DNA from: Sweltsa coloradensis
Taxonomy: Eukaryota; Arthropoda; Insecta; Plecoptera; Chloroperlidae
NCBI GenBank assembly: GCA_024449915.1
Contig: JAMZAV010000977.1
Span: forward strand, 143,403 to 207,402
Direction: 5' to 3'
DNA length: 64,000 bases
In this document: one piece after another, positions 11,915-23,545 of the stretch
How positions within the stretch are numbered: position 1 is the stretch's first letter
Layout: every line of letters starts with the position of its first letter
Made by a program: the position numbers and the translations under genes
Notes under the pieces: generated by a model
Told to the model about the DNA's origin: nothing
The model's database searches: none
Seen by the model: only the letters and a program-made list of their open reading frames with translations

Positions 11915-12577
11915 ACTAGGAAAACGCTCAGTTGGACGCGTTGTTGAGCGAGCACGTGCTATAGCTAGACCCACATTGCACATTTTTTTAATTTTAAAAT
12001 TTGCGACGTTCGCTGTCCACAGGGCCATGTTTCCAATATTATTTATTATTGCCAAGGTATTTGGGTAAACCCGTGTGTAAACCTTTACTTTGTGGATAAA
12101 ATCCACCGCCATCCTTGACTCCTTGGGAAAACTATTTAAACTCTTTGGTGACAAAAAGTATTTTGATTACTTCTAGGTGGCAGTGCATTAAAAACTTCAC
12201 GCGTCTTTTCGTTGCCATGGCAACGTTACTTTTGTTATAATGTATTTTTTATTTACACTACTTATCGGATCAAAATAAAATTAACATATTCGTGACCGGA
12301 CGGACATTCTAAATGATTTGGCCACCTCAGATTTTGTCGCCGTTTAGTTTGAAAAAAAAACTTTCGATTAACTTTAATGTAACTTTTTAACTTTTTAAAC
12401 GATTTTGCCACAAAACTATACAGCAACCCGCATAGGTGGTATGTACATGTGTGCAAAATTTCAGGTCGATCAACGAAACGGTGCGACCTGTACCGAAGCA
12501 GTTACAGAAAAAAAAAAAAAAAAAACAGACATTAGAGCCATAAGAGTCAAGTGGAGATGCTCGCTTCGCACGCTCAA
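11915..12577 (+). mobile_element. Family B repeat, copy 2
   Basis: Begins ACTAGGAAAACGCTCAG, then GCGTTGTTGAGCGAGCACG, and ends ACATTAGAGCCATAAGAGTC followed by AAGTGGAGATGCTCGC. It shares with copy 1 the inner blocks 'gataaaatccaccgccatc', 'acttctaggtggcagtgcat' and 'ttttcgttgccatgg', but lacks the 670-base MITE. Comparing the two copies gives an approximate empty site for that MITE. Confidence 0.7.
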
Positions 12578-12772
12578 ATAAATTTTGTACATATATTCCG
12601 TATGGTTAATATTGATATCCCAGCTATTTCATTATAAAGTATGTGAGAGAGATATCTTCTATTCTTTTTTAGCATAATTTTAGGTAAATTTTTTTAGAAC
12701 ACCTCCCCAAGCAGCACAGAAAATGTGTGCGCTTATGGGCCATCAGCGGCAAAGTGATGGCAAAGTTTTGCG

Positions 12773-12960
12773 TTCATGGGCCGCCTATGGCCCATAAGCC
12801 ACCCGACGCGGCGAACAGTAGGCGGCCCTCCTATGGCCCATAAGCACACAACCGACAGGCGGCGAACAGTAGGCGGCCCGCCTATGGCCCATAAGCACAC
12901 AACCGACAGGCGGCGAACAGTAGGCGGCCCGCCTATGGCCCATAAGCACACAACCGACGG
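12773..12960. repeat. Tandem repeat, about 51 bases, 3-4 copies
   Basis: The unit contains GGCGGCGAACAGTAGGCGGC, then CCGCCTATGGCCCATAAGC, then ACACAACCGACA. Copies are nearly identical. Because the unit is a multiple of three, reading frames stay open through the array on both strands; this is a by-product and not evidence of a protein. Confidence 0.8.
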
Positions 12961-14448
12961 GAATCTAATGAGAGTATAACACATTTGATGATGGATTAAA
13001 AGGAATAATTTAATTGTCAATTTCATCATGTTACGCTAATCATTCTCGCTCTTCTTCGTCGATTTAAGGAATATTGACGCTCTCACATTCAAGGTATATC
13101 ATTTTAGTATCATTTAAACTTATTATTTGATAATATTAATATTATGATAATATATTATTATATATCATTCCGATACCGAATACTCCACGTAGGGTTTCCA
13201 AAATAATACTTTGATTATTGCATGCAATCGACATAATTTTTAAATTAATTTCAAACATGTTTATAAATACGGTCATTAATTTCATTGCAATATGCAGAAT
13301 TAATCCGCTGTCGATAATGCTGTCATGTATCTGTAATATGCCTTTGCACTTGCCGTTTCGTAGTGCAAATTTCACATACTTGACGCAGATGGAAGAAAAC
13401 GAAAAATCTCTTTAAATAGAAATATATTCATTCAAATAAATAATATGTCATATTGTATGTTTGTAGAACTACAGCAAATAAATCGGCTTAATTAATATTT
13501 AAAATTTTCCTAAATCTTAGTTTATCAATAATATGATCATAATATTATGACATTGCCAAAACTATTTGTTATTTATTTTTAAGTTGAGCAGTACGACCAT
13601 TAAAGACGATTACAGTAAAAATTATGACACGTTTATCCCAGACATAATTATTCCTGCTTGTAATTTTTTGGTTGAAAGGCAGATTTTTTTCTATTTGTAA
13701 CACATACTCTTGTCTACAAACTGACATACTTGGAAAATTGCACTTACGATTTTTTTCTTCCGCCGGTACGAATAGGTGGAAGAAATAAATTATATAAGTG
13801 CAAGATATTAACGACAAAATTTTTCCAAGTAATAGAAACAAAAATCATCCTTCAAACCAAAATTTATGAGCAGGGATATGTCCGGGGTATAAGTAATTAA
13901 TTTATCTGTAATCATCTAGGCCTATATAAGGCTTACTAGTTACTATTAAACCCAAAAATAAAAATAATAAGTTTTGAAAATGTCAGATGATCATTGATAA
14001 ACTATATATGTTTTTTGTTTTACGCTTTACAAAACAAATGGCCAATAGAGAATATTTGGTGTAGGCCTATATCAAAGAAGGGAGAGAGGCTTAAATTTAG
14101 CGATTACTTTACTGTCTGTCCGTCTGCCCGTGTGTGACTGGTAAAATTTATAATAAATACAAATCCAAACTGAGCTTTTTATCACTTTCCGTCAATTTAA
14201 TTCATACCATTTAGATATATGGGCTTGATTCTCTTTGGTCAATTTAAATATGAACAAGAGTAGGCCTACGCTTAAAACAACTCAATTTGAATACATATAT
14301 TATTGAATCTTTAGTTTGATGAACAACCTGAGATGGCATTTATTTAGTTTCCATGTAAACAAAACAAGGTACGAAATGTTGAACAAGACGTTCCACAATG
14401 CATACACGCTGGGTACATCTTCATAAGGTAGCTGGCGCGATCCTCTAG

Positions 14449-14522
14449 CAGTGACCACGGTGGTGTAGCGGTCAGCGTTCCAGAGTCCGGCGCAGCAGGT
14501 TGGGGTTCGAGTACGGCGATGG
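14449..14522 (+). repeat. tRNA-derived module
   Basis: TGGTGTAGCGGTCAGCG resembles an A box and GGGGTTCGAGTACG a B box, spaced as in a tRNA. The acceptor arm does not pair. Likely the head of an old SINE inside the GC-rich foldback element. Confidence 0.5.
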
Positions 14523-15074
14523 GCGATAAAATTTATCTATGTCTAATAATTCTCTCTGTATTAACTTGAATTTGTTATCAAACACACACTTTACAAAAAT
14601 TGAAATGCTAGCACGATTGAAAAGATATATAATTTTAAACTTTTGTCAGTTAATATTTTCGTTTGTGTACGTGACTTTCTCGCGTCGCTACAAGATGGTG
14701 CTAGTGTTCCCGAAACATTCTCACCGCCGGGCCGTAAGCATCCCGCTGTGACAAAAGTGAAGCAACTGTCGGATTTGCTACAGCGGCCCGCCTGTGGACC
14801 ATAAGCGGCGAACTGATGGCAAACTGTGTATCGCCGGCTATGGCCCATAAGCGGGCCGTTGTCACAAAAATGCAGCACAGTATTTTCGAACTGATGGTTT
14901 TGCTACAGTGGGCCGCTTTTGGCCCATAAGCGGCGCGTTGCTTATGGCAAAGTTATGGGCGCATGGCCAACCCCATAAGCGGGCCGTAAGCGCATCGCCG
15001 CTTATGGGCCATCAGCTCAACTGATGGCGATGTTACAGCTCGCCATAAGATCGCCATCACTTTGTGCTACTTGG

Positions 15075-17640
15075 GTCCAGATGTAGTATGTGTGAATGGA
15101 ACGTACCTCCAAATATTATTATACCATACCTCATAATAGATTCTACCAGAGCAAAATATACTGTTTTCAGTGTGTTTATAGTTAAGATATTATTTCTTAG
15201 GACGTAAAATTTGTAAAGTGTGCTACGTAGTTAAGTAGATACGTATTGTATGTGTTTGTCCCATTTAATATGTTGATCTATTAATATCCCTAGATATTTT
15301 GATTTCTTCAACCCTTTTTATTTTATTGCAGTTGCAAGTGGGTTTCTTATCACACAATTTAGAATGTATACTTGTACTTAAATGTTCTAAACTATCTGTT
15401 AGGCTATGTGAGAAGGCGATGTATTTTGTTTGCTTTCATTAAGAGTAAGAGAGTTTATATCTAGCTAGTGCTTGATTTTGTTAATTTTTAGCTCAGCTAT
15501 AGGCTATGTACTTCATGCCAACTATTGCCTTCAAACAGCAAAACAGCGTCAATAGCAAAAGTAACTATTTTGGCAATTATTTCAAGGTGACACAGGTCGT
15601 TTCGTTGATATATTTTATGAACAGCAATGGGCCAAGAATGGTGCCTTGAGGGTCACCATAAATAAGTGTATGTGGCTTGCTTAGTGTGTCGTTGATTTTA
15701 ACTTATTGTTTTCTATTTTGTAAATAGTAACCGATAAGTTTCAAAGCTTTTCCTCTTATTCCGTATTTCTTAAGTTTATCAAGTAGTATTTTATGTGAGA
15801 CAGTTTCGAACGCCTTAGCTACATCTAGAAATTTGGCAAATACCTTTTTGTTATTGTTAAGGCCGTTACATACATTGGAGAGCAGATTTTGCATAGCATC
15901 TTGAGTAATTGCGTTTCTGTCGGAAACAATATTGATTTATGGATAGAATTTCATGCTTTTCTAAGAAAGAGTTTAACCTACTGTTGATGCATTTTTCAAA
16001 TATTTTCGATATGATAGAGATTAGTGATATGGGTCTATAGTTTGAGATTTCGTCCCTTTTTCCGTTCTTAAATATAGGAAATATAACTGCTACTTTTAGA
16101 ATATTTGGAAATACACCAGATGTAAGGGATAGGTTGATGAGATAATTGAGTGGGTTCACTAGGTAAGTTTTTAATGTTTTTAACGTTAGTGTGTTTATTC
16201 CATTTATACCGGGTGCCGAATTGACCTTCATTTTTGAATTATATACTAAGTTATCTCATTTACATCAACTGGATGAAAGAAAAGAGAATTTGGTGTTCTT
16301 TTAATAGTAGGGGTGTTCTGGTTTTTGTCCATGTCTTTTTCGAATTTGTTTGCTAGATCAGCACCGACATTGTTCAAATAGTTAACACAGGTGTCAGCAG
16401 CTGCTTTGGGTTTGGTGTTAACAATGATTTCTTTATTGTTTGGTAGTTTATTTAATTTATGTACTGCTTCTTGCCGTGCCAGTGATTTCGTTAATAAATT
16501 TGCCAACTTATGCGCACATTACTGTTGCCTGTTTCAATTAATTTTGATTTATAATACTATTCATTTTTAACAGTATGTATTAACTTATTTAGGTGATTTC
16601 TATACCTGTTATACCTAGTTCGCATTCCTAGGTCATTGTTTTTTTTTAGACACATGCGGCTATATTTATCCCTAATATTGATTGATTTTATTAATCCTGG
16701 TGTAATCCATGGCTTGAGTTTACGGTTTTTGTTGGATACTGTACTGCATGTCGTTGCCTGTTCAACGTGTTTTTTTAGAGTGTCTACAATTAAATAGTTC
16801 GGTTGCCTCATTTGGATCATTTATGTTGTAAAGTGTTTGCCATGTTTCCCTTTTTAGCAGATCTTCTAGCAGTTTATAATCTATTTTCTTAATAGTTTGG
16901 CTGTTTGACTTATTTCTGTTTGTATTTACTTTATATGGTTCGTTTTTGGAAAAATTTGTGGTGATTATAACGGGATAGTGATCTATTAGACTGGAGTTAA
17001 TAATTGAGGATTTAAAGTAATCGTTGAGTTTCGAGTTAAAAAATATATGGTCAATGCATGTTTTAGAGCGCTTTGTCACGAGTGTATAATTTTGGATGTA
17101 TGATGCGTAACCATTTTCATAAAGGGTAGTCAATACAGTTTCTTGAAAGTTTTCAACTGGGATATTTATATTAACGTCCCCAATCTTTTGAGCTGTGCTT
17201 TCTGTTGTTTGTGAAATAGCGCGGCCTAATTATTCAATAAATGTTTTATACAGTTGCTTGAAGGTGAACGGTATACGGCTATTATATTATACCGCTCATT
17301 GTCTAGATCTCCTGAGATTAGGACGCAATTTGCTTGTGAAATGTCATTCATACACTTTATGTTGTGAACATTAAATTTATTGCTAACGTAAACTGATATG
17401 CCATCGTGTCTAGTTTTTTTGCTAGTTTGATGATGGGAACTTTAACCGTCAATGTCGTATTTTTTTGTTGTTATCATCTTTGAGCTGTGTCTCTGACAGT
17501 ATTATAATGCTAAAAATGGTCTTTAGCGTTTCGAGAAGTATTAAGAGTTCATTAAAGTGTTTATTCTGTCTTCGGATGTTTAGATAGAGAATCTTTACAC
17601 TAGTGTTGACACACCTGGATAGATGTATTCGTTACACATT
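15075..17640 (-). pseudogene. LINE ORF2: endonuclease and reverse transcriptase, decayed
   Basis: Minus-strand fragments follow the order of a CR1/Jockey-like ORF2. Near 17600 is an endonuclease start (ILYLNIRRQNKHFNELL .. IILSETQL). At 17133-16900 comes KTCIDHIFFNS and SSLIDHYPVI of the endonuclease end. At 16230-15900 is PGINGINTLTLKT, then ISNYRPISLISIISKIFEK of the reverse transcriptase. At 15890-15700 is FLDVAKAFETVSHKILLDKL. Near 15660-15560 is GDPQGTILGPLLF and FAIDAVLLF, where the usual FADD-type catalytic box has lost its Asp pair. Near 15200-15100 is a C-terminal YALV-like block. Several stops and frameshifts break it. It has no RNase H domain that I can see. Confidence 0.75.
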
Positions 17641-18123
17641 CCGTCAACATTAATGTTAAGTCTAGCGTCGTTGTAGCCTTGAAAGTCTGCGGTGTCATAC
17701 TCGTCGTTATCATCGTGGATGGTAGTGTCTACCATAGTAGCCTACCGTACTCTAATTGTGCGCTGCTAGAGAGAAAAAAAAATCAAAACAATATAAAATA
17801 ACATAAGATAACATAACATAAATAATAAATACAAATAAGCCAGTTAAGGACAATTTAGAGTTGCAATAAAAACAGATAAAAAAATTAAAAATATACTCCA
17901 AAAAGTAATTGGTTTGGTTAGGAGGTAACTAATTAATGAAGCATTTTACCTGTGTGTGTACAAGCAACAAGTACAAGCAAGGTATAAAATAAAACATAAA
18001 GAGAAAATAAAGAAAATACTTAAGTTATGCCTAATTCTAATATTATGGTTTGCGTAATGGATCTATCGACCTCAAGCGTCTTATGTTTAATGATCATTGA
18101 TGTTTTTAAGTTGCACCAGGGTA
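17641..18123 (-). other. Inter-ORF region of the LINE
   Basis: About 480 bases between ORF1 and ORF2 of the minus-strand LINE. An A/T-rich run sits near 17770-17900. No reading frame of note. Confidence 0.4.
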
Positions 18124-18834
18124 TTAAAAAATGTTTTTCCCTCCATCTCTCAAGACAACAATTTTCCCGTCGCGGGTCCGGCAATGACGCACTCCAAACT
18201 TGTCGCGCGCATTTTTGAAAATGGCTTGTCTTCGTTGCGTAAGTGACTCGGTGATGACTTGCTCGCTTCCTTTTAGTCGTGACTTCGCGTACCACACTAT
18301 TTCTCTGTCCTGATAACTGATAAATTTTATTAATATAGGACGTGGGGCAGTCTGGTCTTTCTTTGGAGGTCCGATTCTATGGCAGCGGTCAATCATCATG
18401 TCAGACGTCTCGACATTGAGTTGATTGCAAATAACATCGTACGCCGTTGTATAAACATTCTCCCGGGCAACTTCAGGAACTCCCTGGATGATGAGACAGT
18501 TCCTGCGTCCGTACTGTTCCAACGAGTCGATTTTGTCGTCTAGTGATGTTACTTGTTCAGTGATCGCCCGGAATTTCTCTTGAAAGGTGTCAAATCTTTT
18601 AGAGAAGCTTTCTTTGAAGTCGGCAAATGATTTTTGAATGAATTCTAGTGCCGTTGAAGTGTTTTCCTTTTCAGTATTGGTGTCTGTTTGATTGTGAGTA
18701 TTTTGTGCCACAGCATCTTTTAGCCTTGTTTCATAGTCCGCGAGAGTACTTCTCATTTCGGCTTGGAATACCTCAAGATGACGCGAAGTTTCCTGAAGAT
18801 TCTATTTCACTTGCTTTGTGGACAGGGGAGACAT
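18124..18834 (-). pseudogene. LINE ORF1 (coiled-coil RNA-binding protein)
   Basis: From an ATG at 18834 the frame runs to a stop at 18124-18126, with one in-frame TAG near codon 11, so the intact part is 210 codons. The N-terminal half is Gln/Glu/Lys-rich and looks like a coiled coil. It ends in SLEQYGRRNCLIIQGVPE, a block typical of LINE ORF1 proteins. Next come DRCHRIGPPK and RPILIKFISYQDRE, which fit the RRM-like and C-terminal domains that bind element RNA. It lies 5' of the ORF2 remains in the same orientation, so both belong to one element. The 5' untranslated part probably reaches 19200-19250. Confidence 0.8.
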
Positions 18835-19759
18835 TTTGCGGCTAAAGGGTGTACGTTGGAGTGGTCTCGGTGGACGGTCGGTAATTCGGGAGTGGGGTGG
18901 GGGTGGATGACCTTTGCTTAAAGAGTGGTGGTACTGGTGTCCGTGCTACGCTAGCCGTGCGTGTCGGCTTGTTGTTTAGACCAGGGATGGCAATCTAGCT
19001 TTGGTGGTTGTATGAGATGAGTTACGAGAATTACAAGGGATTTGGTGACAGTTAGAGATGGTAGAACACTTACGTAGATTTACAGCAGCGTTTTGGCAGA
19101 TCTTGGTGGACGTTTGACTTTGATGTTAGAGAAACTTGAGGTCTTCTGGCGGAGCACTTACACTACTAAACTTGTCGATGCCGCCATCTAGAATTGTACG
19201 GTACTAGTTGAGGCACCAAACGATGGGAAAAGTTGCCCTTGCTCATGTTTCTGATGATTCCAGCTGAACGGTTTGTAAAATCGTAAGCACATTTCGCAGT
19301 TACTGTTGTTGTTGTTGTGTTACTACTACTGTTACTCGATTACAATGAAATAAACCTGGGCCTAAACAATCATTGCAAGCCATGAGATATGAATTCAAAT
19401 CCACATTAAACCGTTTAATTTACCAAAGTTTACAAAAATCCAGGAAATTAGGATATTTTTCTAAGTCCATGAATGAATAAAAATTTATACACTCGATCTT
19501 GTAATATATTGTTTATTTGTTAACAATTACGCAAAATATTACAAATATGCTTTATGGCTTTAAAAAATGCTTAAATAAAAAAGTAAGTTGGGCACTTTAT
19601 ATCGTATCTGCGCTAGACTCATCGAATTATTTAAATCTGGTAAGATGTAAAAATTCTCGTATTGCCTTAATGTTGCAAGCATGAATAAACCATCAATCAA
19701 TCAACCAATCAGTCAATCAATCTAACTGTCAAAATATATCTTTCTGCACATGTACTTAC

Positions 19760-19946
19760 CACCATTTGTGCGGTTCAATCCGTTGTGTAAAGCACAAACC
19801 ATAAATATAACAAGTGCAAATATTTTTACAAATTTCAATGGTTTTCTTAAAAATATGTATTTTTCATGTTGAAACCCACTGTGACGATTGAAAGGTTTCC
19901 ATCCTGGCTTAACCCTGTTTTTCACGACACTTTCCACTCTTGCCAT
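19760..19946 (-). CDS. CASD1: CASD1-like protein, first coding exon (cytosolic tail and signal anchor)
   Basis: ATG at 19944-19946, with an in-frame stop a short way upstream, opens a 62-codon exon that ends at donor GTAAGT (19759-19754). It encodes a basic N-terminal tail (KNRVKPGWKPFNRH), a membrane segment (FVKIFALVIFMVCALHNGL) and the start of a luminal region with an N-glycosylation sequon (NRT). This matches the layout of CASD1: short cytosolic tail, one anchor, then luminal SGNH domain. It ends in phase 1, which fits the exon at 6359-6705 exactly. No other minus-strand exon between them was seen. The link is inferred from phase, orientation and topology. Promoter and 5' UTR would lie to the right but were not recognised. 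Confidence 0.65.
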
Positions 19947-20199
19947 GTTAAGTCTTCGTGCCTCCACTCATTGACACGATTGTCATAGATTGTTATGGAT
20001 TGCCTAAGAAAAGAAACCCATGTGCCGAAATTAAATACGTCGTTTTTGACAAATGAACAATAATTGTTGCTAATATAATGCTAATGGTAATATTATGCTA
20101 CCAACATTCAATTATTGAATGCAGCATACATTACTTTATACAAGACAATGCAGAAATGCAAATTTTATTACGAGTTACAGTGCCGTACTGAGGTCACTA

Positions 20200-20379
20200 A
20201 CTAGGGAAACGCCAAAGTCGTTGTTAAACGAGTGAGTGAGCCATGTGTATAGTACCCGGTATCATTCCCCATACTAAGCTATATCCAGCCTTAGGTAAAG
20301 GGGAGGAAAGGGGATGTTCCCGGGTTCTCAACACTTGACTCACTCACTCGGTTAGCAAAGACTTTGGCGTTTCCCTAGT
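20200..20379. mobile_element. Short MITE, family E
   Basis: ACTAGGGAAACGCCAAAGTC at the left and GACTTTGGCGTTTCCCTAGT at the right are exact complements, followed inward by GTTAAACGAGTGAGTGAGCC and its imperfect mirror. The element is 180 bases long. The terminus is the same 'actagg(g/a)aaacgc' that starts families A and B. A larger relative is at 23268-23545. Confidence 0.8.
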
Positions 20380-20529
20380 TATTTAAATTGAATATTCAAA
20401 ATGCGAATCGTGTTCAAAACGTATTAGCGTGAAACATTAACAAATATCCAAGATTAAACAAAATCACTTATTTTAATTTCCCATTTAATACCCCTAAAAA
20501 TAAAATGTGGGTGTAAAAATAGAAAAAAG

Positions 20530-20632
20530 TTCAAACCAACGGGAAACGAACCCCGACCCTCCATTCGGTAGGCTATAATATGCTTACCACTATACCATGC
20601 TAACCACCCAGATCTCGTCCCGCTAGCTGCTA
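20530..20632 (-). repeat. tRNA-derived module
   Basis: On the minus strand, ATGGTATAGTGGTAAGC is a good A box and GTCGGGGTTCGTTTCCCG a good B box. The rest of the cloverleaf is poor. Probably tRNA-derived repeat DNA; a tRNA gene scan would decide. Confidence 0.5.
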
Positions 20633-20689
20633 CTAAACAAATGCTACCGATATTTAAAAAAATCACATTTTTATTGATTGTAAGATTAA

Positions 20690-20870
20690 ATCGCAATAGA
20701 TCTAGTTCAAGTAAACTCGCACCGGATGTCTGTTTAAAATTTCAGCGCAATCTGTTTAGCGGTTCGGCTGATTTTCGACGTACTGACAGACAGACACACA
20801 GAATCACAGAATAAGCGCCGTTTGAGTTGAATGGAGACACTCAGTCGCTCCGCTCCCTCGTTTAACAAAA
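20690..20870 (-). mobile_element. Repeat fragment with family A/B-like terminal order
   Basis: Read on the minus strand: TAAACGAGGGAGCGGAGCG, then GTGTCTCCATTC, then GTGTGTCTGTCTGTCAG, then CGGCTGAA-type CAGCCGAACCGCTAAACAG and GCGCTGAAATTTTAAAC. The order of blocks matches the right ends of families A and B, although the bases differ. Confidence 0.5.
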
Positions 20871-20883
20871 AAACACTATTTTA

Positions 20884-21314
20884 CACTAACCACTCGGGAT
20901 ACCAGTACTTGATTATATTTTGACAGGATATCTGTCCAAGGTATATACCAACAGCACTATCACTCTTTGAACGCAGCCCAATCACTGTGTACTTCCTTGA
21001 TGTTTCTGGGTGAACATAATATATTCCCCAACTGTCTTCTCAGTAGTATTGTTTACATCTTTAACACAATCAAATATGTACGTTGACAACAATCGCAGTT
21101 CACGAATAAATTCACTCCAAAGTTTTAGCTTCAATCGAATCCCCCGTCCAGAAGTAGGTAAAATGTGCACGTACGGTTCGAATCCTTCTCGCACATGTAG
21201 ACCGACGACCAATATTTTTGTACGAGATTCATTGAGAAAGAATAAAGTTTTTAACGCAATTGAAAATTGGCTTTCTGCACTCACTGCTGTATTATAACCT
21301 TGTGACGTATTCAT
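20884..21314 (-). pseudogene. Unknown protein, one frameshift
   Basis: ATG at 21314 opens 110 codons to a stop at 20982. After a shift of frame near 20990-21000 the sequence continues as KYTVIGLRSKSDSAVGIYLG and NIIKYWYPEW to a stop near 20886, giving about 145 residues in all. Composition is protein-like, with hydrophobic and charged residues alternating (KTLFFLNE, KILVVGLHV, KLWSEFIRELRLL). I do not recognise the family. It has no visible signal peptide or membrane segment. It could be a transposon accessory gene or a relic of a host gene. An intron is unlikely because no GT..AG pair fits the short gap. Confidence 0.4.
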
Positions 21315-21732
21315 GATGAAACGAACTGTTCTGCTCAGAGTTCAAACTTGTACTGATATTGATTGCTTCATCTTCTATGATTTATAATATCGGGAAAATT
21401 CAAGTTGAAACATGTTATTGACGAGTCAGCATTTTGCGCAAATGTTGAAATAAAAATCTACATCAGCACTTTTTCTAGTAGAATATTGTTATTAACATAT
21501 CATTTTTTAAACATTCTTTACTAAAATAAGACAAGATATGTTTCAAGGAAAATCCACGAATCTTACAAAATAAATAAAATATACAATATTGTCCACACAC
21601 AGTGAAAGAAAAACATTGTAATTTAGTTTTATTAAATGACCAATGCAGAGATTTACGTTTTATAAATTTGGAATGATGTGAATTTATTGAGGGATTTCCA
21701 AAACTACAAAAATATTCTCCCACTCCTTGTTT

Positions 21733-22030
21733 ATTAGACGAGTGAGCGTAGCGAACGTAAGTTTTTCCTAACGCTATACTCGATCGGGCCTTGGCCGTGA
21801 GCATTGTATGTTAATTAATATCTGTCTGTTTGTCCGGGCTCATACGGCCGATCGACCAAATAGATTGAGCTGAATTTTTAAATAGACATCCGTGACCATG
21901 TAACTTAGAACTGCTAACAAAATGAGCAATATCCATTGCGATTTAAGCCGACAAGAAATACAAATTTGAAAAAATTTGAATCTAGATTGCAAATGTTTAA
22001 AATACTCATTAGTAAAATAAAACACAGCCT
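21733..22030 (-). mobile_element. Repeat fragment with GAGTGAGCGTAGCGAACG terminus
   Basis: GACGAGTGAGCGTAGCGAACG is followed by CTGTCTGTTTGTCCGGGC, then CATACGGCCGATCGACC and TTGAGCTGAATTTTTAAATA. This repeats the block order of families A and B with different bases. The far end is not clear. Confidence 0.45.
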
Positions 22031-22313
22031 GTGAAAGTTCGCGATCAGTAGTATCTATGAGGGCAAGTCGATGTTTAGAATTTTGTTTTTGTTTTTTGTT
22101 ATCATGGCTTTGGCTTCTGTCATGTAATTTGACTTATACAATATAATTCATAAACTAGCCTACTTTATTCTAACCTATGCAAAGAAAGTCTAGAAGTACG
22201 CTTCCGTTTGCCTAAGCTGTGCATATTAGAACCTTTAGCCAAGAACATGGCTCTGTATACTAATCGTTAAAGGCGAGAAAAGAGACGTATTTTATCTCGC
22301 AAACTTTAGCTGG

Positions 22314-23042
22314 TAAGAAGGGAAGTATATTAGTTCCCGAAACTAGAATAAGAGCTCTGGCAGTCGTCGTCGGGGACCCCCCATATTCTCTGACGACCTT
22401 CCCAACGACGACGAAAAGGACAAACGAACGAAGACAAAGACGAAGACGACCACGACGAGTGGCCTCCCTTTTCTTTCACCTTTACCCGTGGCTATTTCTG
22501 AACAGCACCAGCATGGGATTTTCCTCCCTATATCCTCTAGGCAAGAGTGGCGCTTTTTAACCTAGCGGTTGTTGCACCCTTAATCCAAACTAAAACTTAA
22601 TTGGGACGTATAGGACTAGCCTTTTTTATAACAAAGACGGCGACAACGACAACATAAACGGTTGACGCACCCTCAAACCAAAAAACTTCAAACCACTTTC
22701 TATGTTCGCCTAGGCCTAAATCTCTTTTTTGGGGGGTGGGTGGGTGTGGGGGGGTGAGGGGTGGTTTGATTAAGGACGCGTCAACCGTTAGGTCATAATG
22801 CACCACTCTAGCCTAGGGGATGGGAAGAGGGGCCCATGCTGGTCAGAACCAGCCACGGGAAAGGGGAGGAAGGGGATTTCTCACGTCGTGGTCGTCATTG
22901 TCTTTGTCATCGTTCGTTGTGTCATTGTCACCGTCGTCGGGGAGGTCGTCAAGGGAAGGGGGAGGTGTCCCCGACGACGATTGCCAGAGCTCGCCTCTAG
23001 TTTTGGGGAGTATAATATACTTCCCTCTTATTGGCTGATGTT
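22314..23042. mobile_element. Foldback element, arms about 280 bases
   Basis: AGGGAAGTATATTAGTTCCC at the left is mirrored, with mismatches, by the sequence ending near 23030. Further inward, GCTCTGGCAGTCGTCGTCGG mirrors CCGACGACGATTGCCAGAGC (22977-22992). Both arms contain many CGA/TCG trinucleotides (GACGAAGACGACCACGACG). A related segment lies at 41575-41640. Open frames across it come from the simple CGN repeats and are not taken as genes. Confidence 0.65.
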
Positions 23043-23267
23043 TGCGAGGTGGACTTTTTCTCTTGAATCGCCTTTTACGATTAGCAGAGCCATGCTCTGG
23101 GCCAATTCTACCCCGGGCCCAGACGGAATCGTCTTTGATTTTTCATATATTGACGCTGGAGGAAGTACCTGTTCTAGGGGTCATACACCGGCCGTTCCAT
23201 TTAGCCTGGGGTGTAGCCTATCTGGTCAACAAGGGTCTGTGACCACAAATGTTTGTGTAAAGATTAT

Positions 23268-23545
23268 ACTAGGAAAACGCCAAAGTCGTTGTTAGACGAG
23301 TGAGTGAGCCATGTGTTGAGTACCCGCTAACATTACTTTTCTTCCCCCTACCTATAGGCCTCCCTAGCGTATCATAGGCTAGAGTGGCGCATTATGTCTT
23401 TACAGTTGACGTGCCCTTACACCAACTAAACTTAAGAAATCTATTAATCATACCACAATATTATTATCTTACTTAAATGCAAATGTTCCCGTGTAGTCAA
23501 CACATGGCTCACTCACTCGTCTAACGACTTTGGCGTTTCCCTAGT
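23268..23545. mobile_element. MITE, family E, longer copy
   Basis: ACTAGGAAAACGCCAAAGTC and GACTTTGGCGTTTCCCTAGT form the ends, extended inward by GTTAGACGAGTGAGTGAGCC and its mirror. The 278-base element has a middle related to the outer part of the foldback element at 22314-23042 ('taggctagagtggcgcatta'). Confidence 0.8.

Larger units (their letters stand above)
12709..15074. mobile_element. GC-rich foldback element with CCCAAG(C/T)AGCACA ends
   Basis: Left CCCAAGCAGCACA and right TGTGCTACTTGGG form inverted ends. Both subterminal zones (12730-12960 and 14750-15060) are rich in the word 'tatggcccataagc' and its complement, far more GC-rich than the AT-rich centre. The centre (13000-14400) has no convincing gene. 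It lies against the 3' part of the LINE at 15075 onward, so it probably landed in or beside that older element. Confidence 0.6.

Noticed and set aside
12733..13029. Open frames on both strands with repeated GGPPTVRRLSVVCLWAI-like units
   Set aside because: They are translations of the 51-base tandem repeat, which is a multiple of three. No sign of a real protein.
18020..18295. Minus-strand 91-codon frame overlapping LINE ORF1
   Set aside because: Alternative frame over the end of ORF1; the ORF1 frame has the family motifs.
22798..23295. A 165-codon plus-strand frame with Val-rich stretches
   Set aside because: It runs through the arm of a foldback element with simple TCG/GTC repeats, and overlapping frames are open as well. 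No domain or splice logic.
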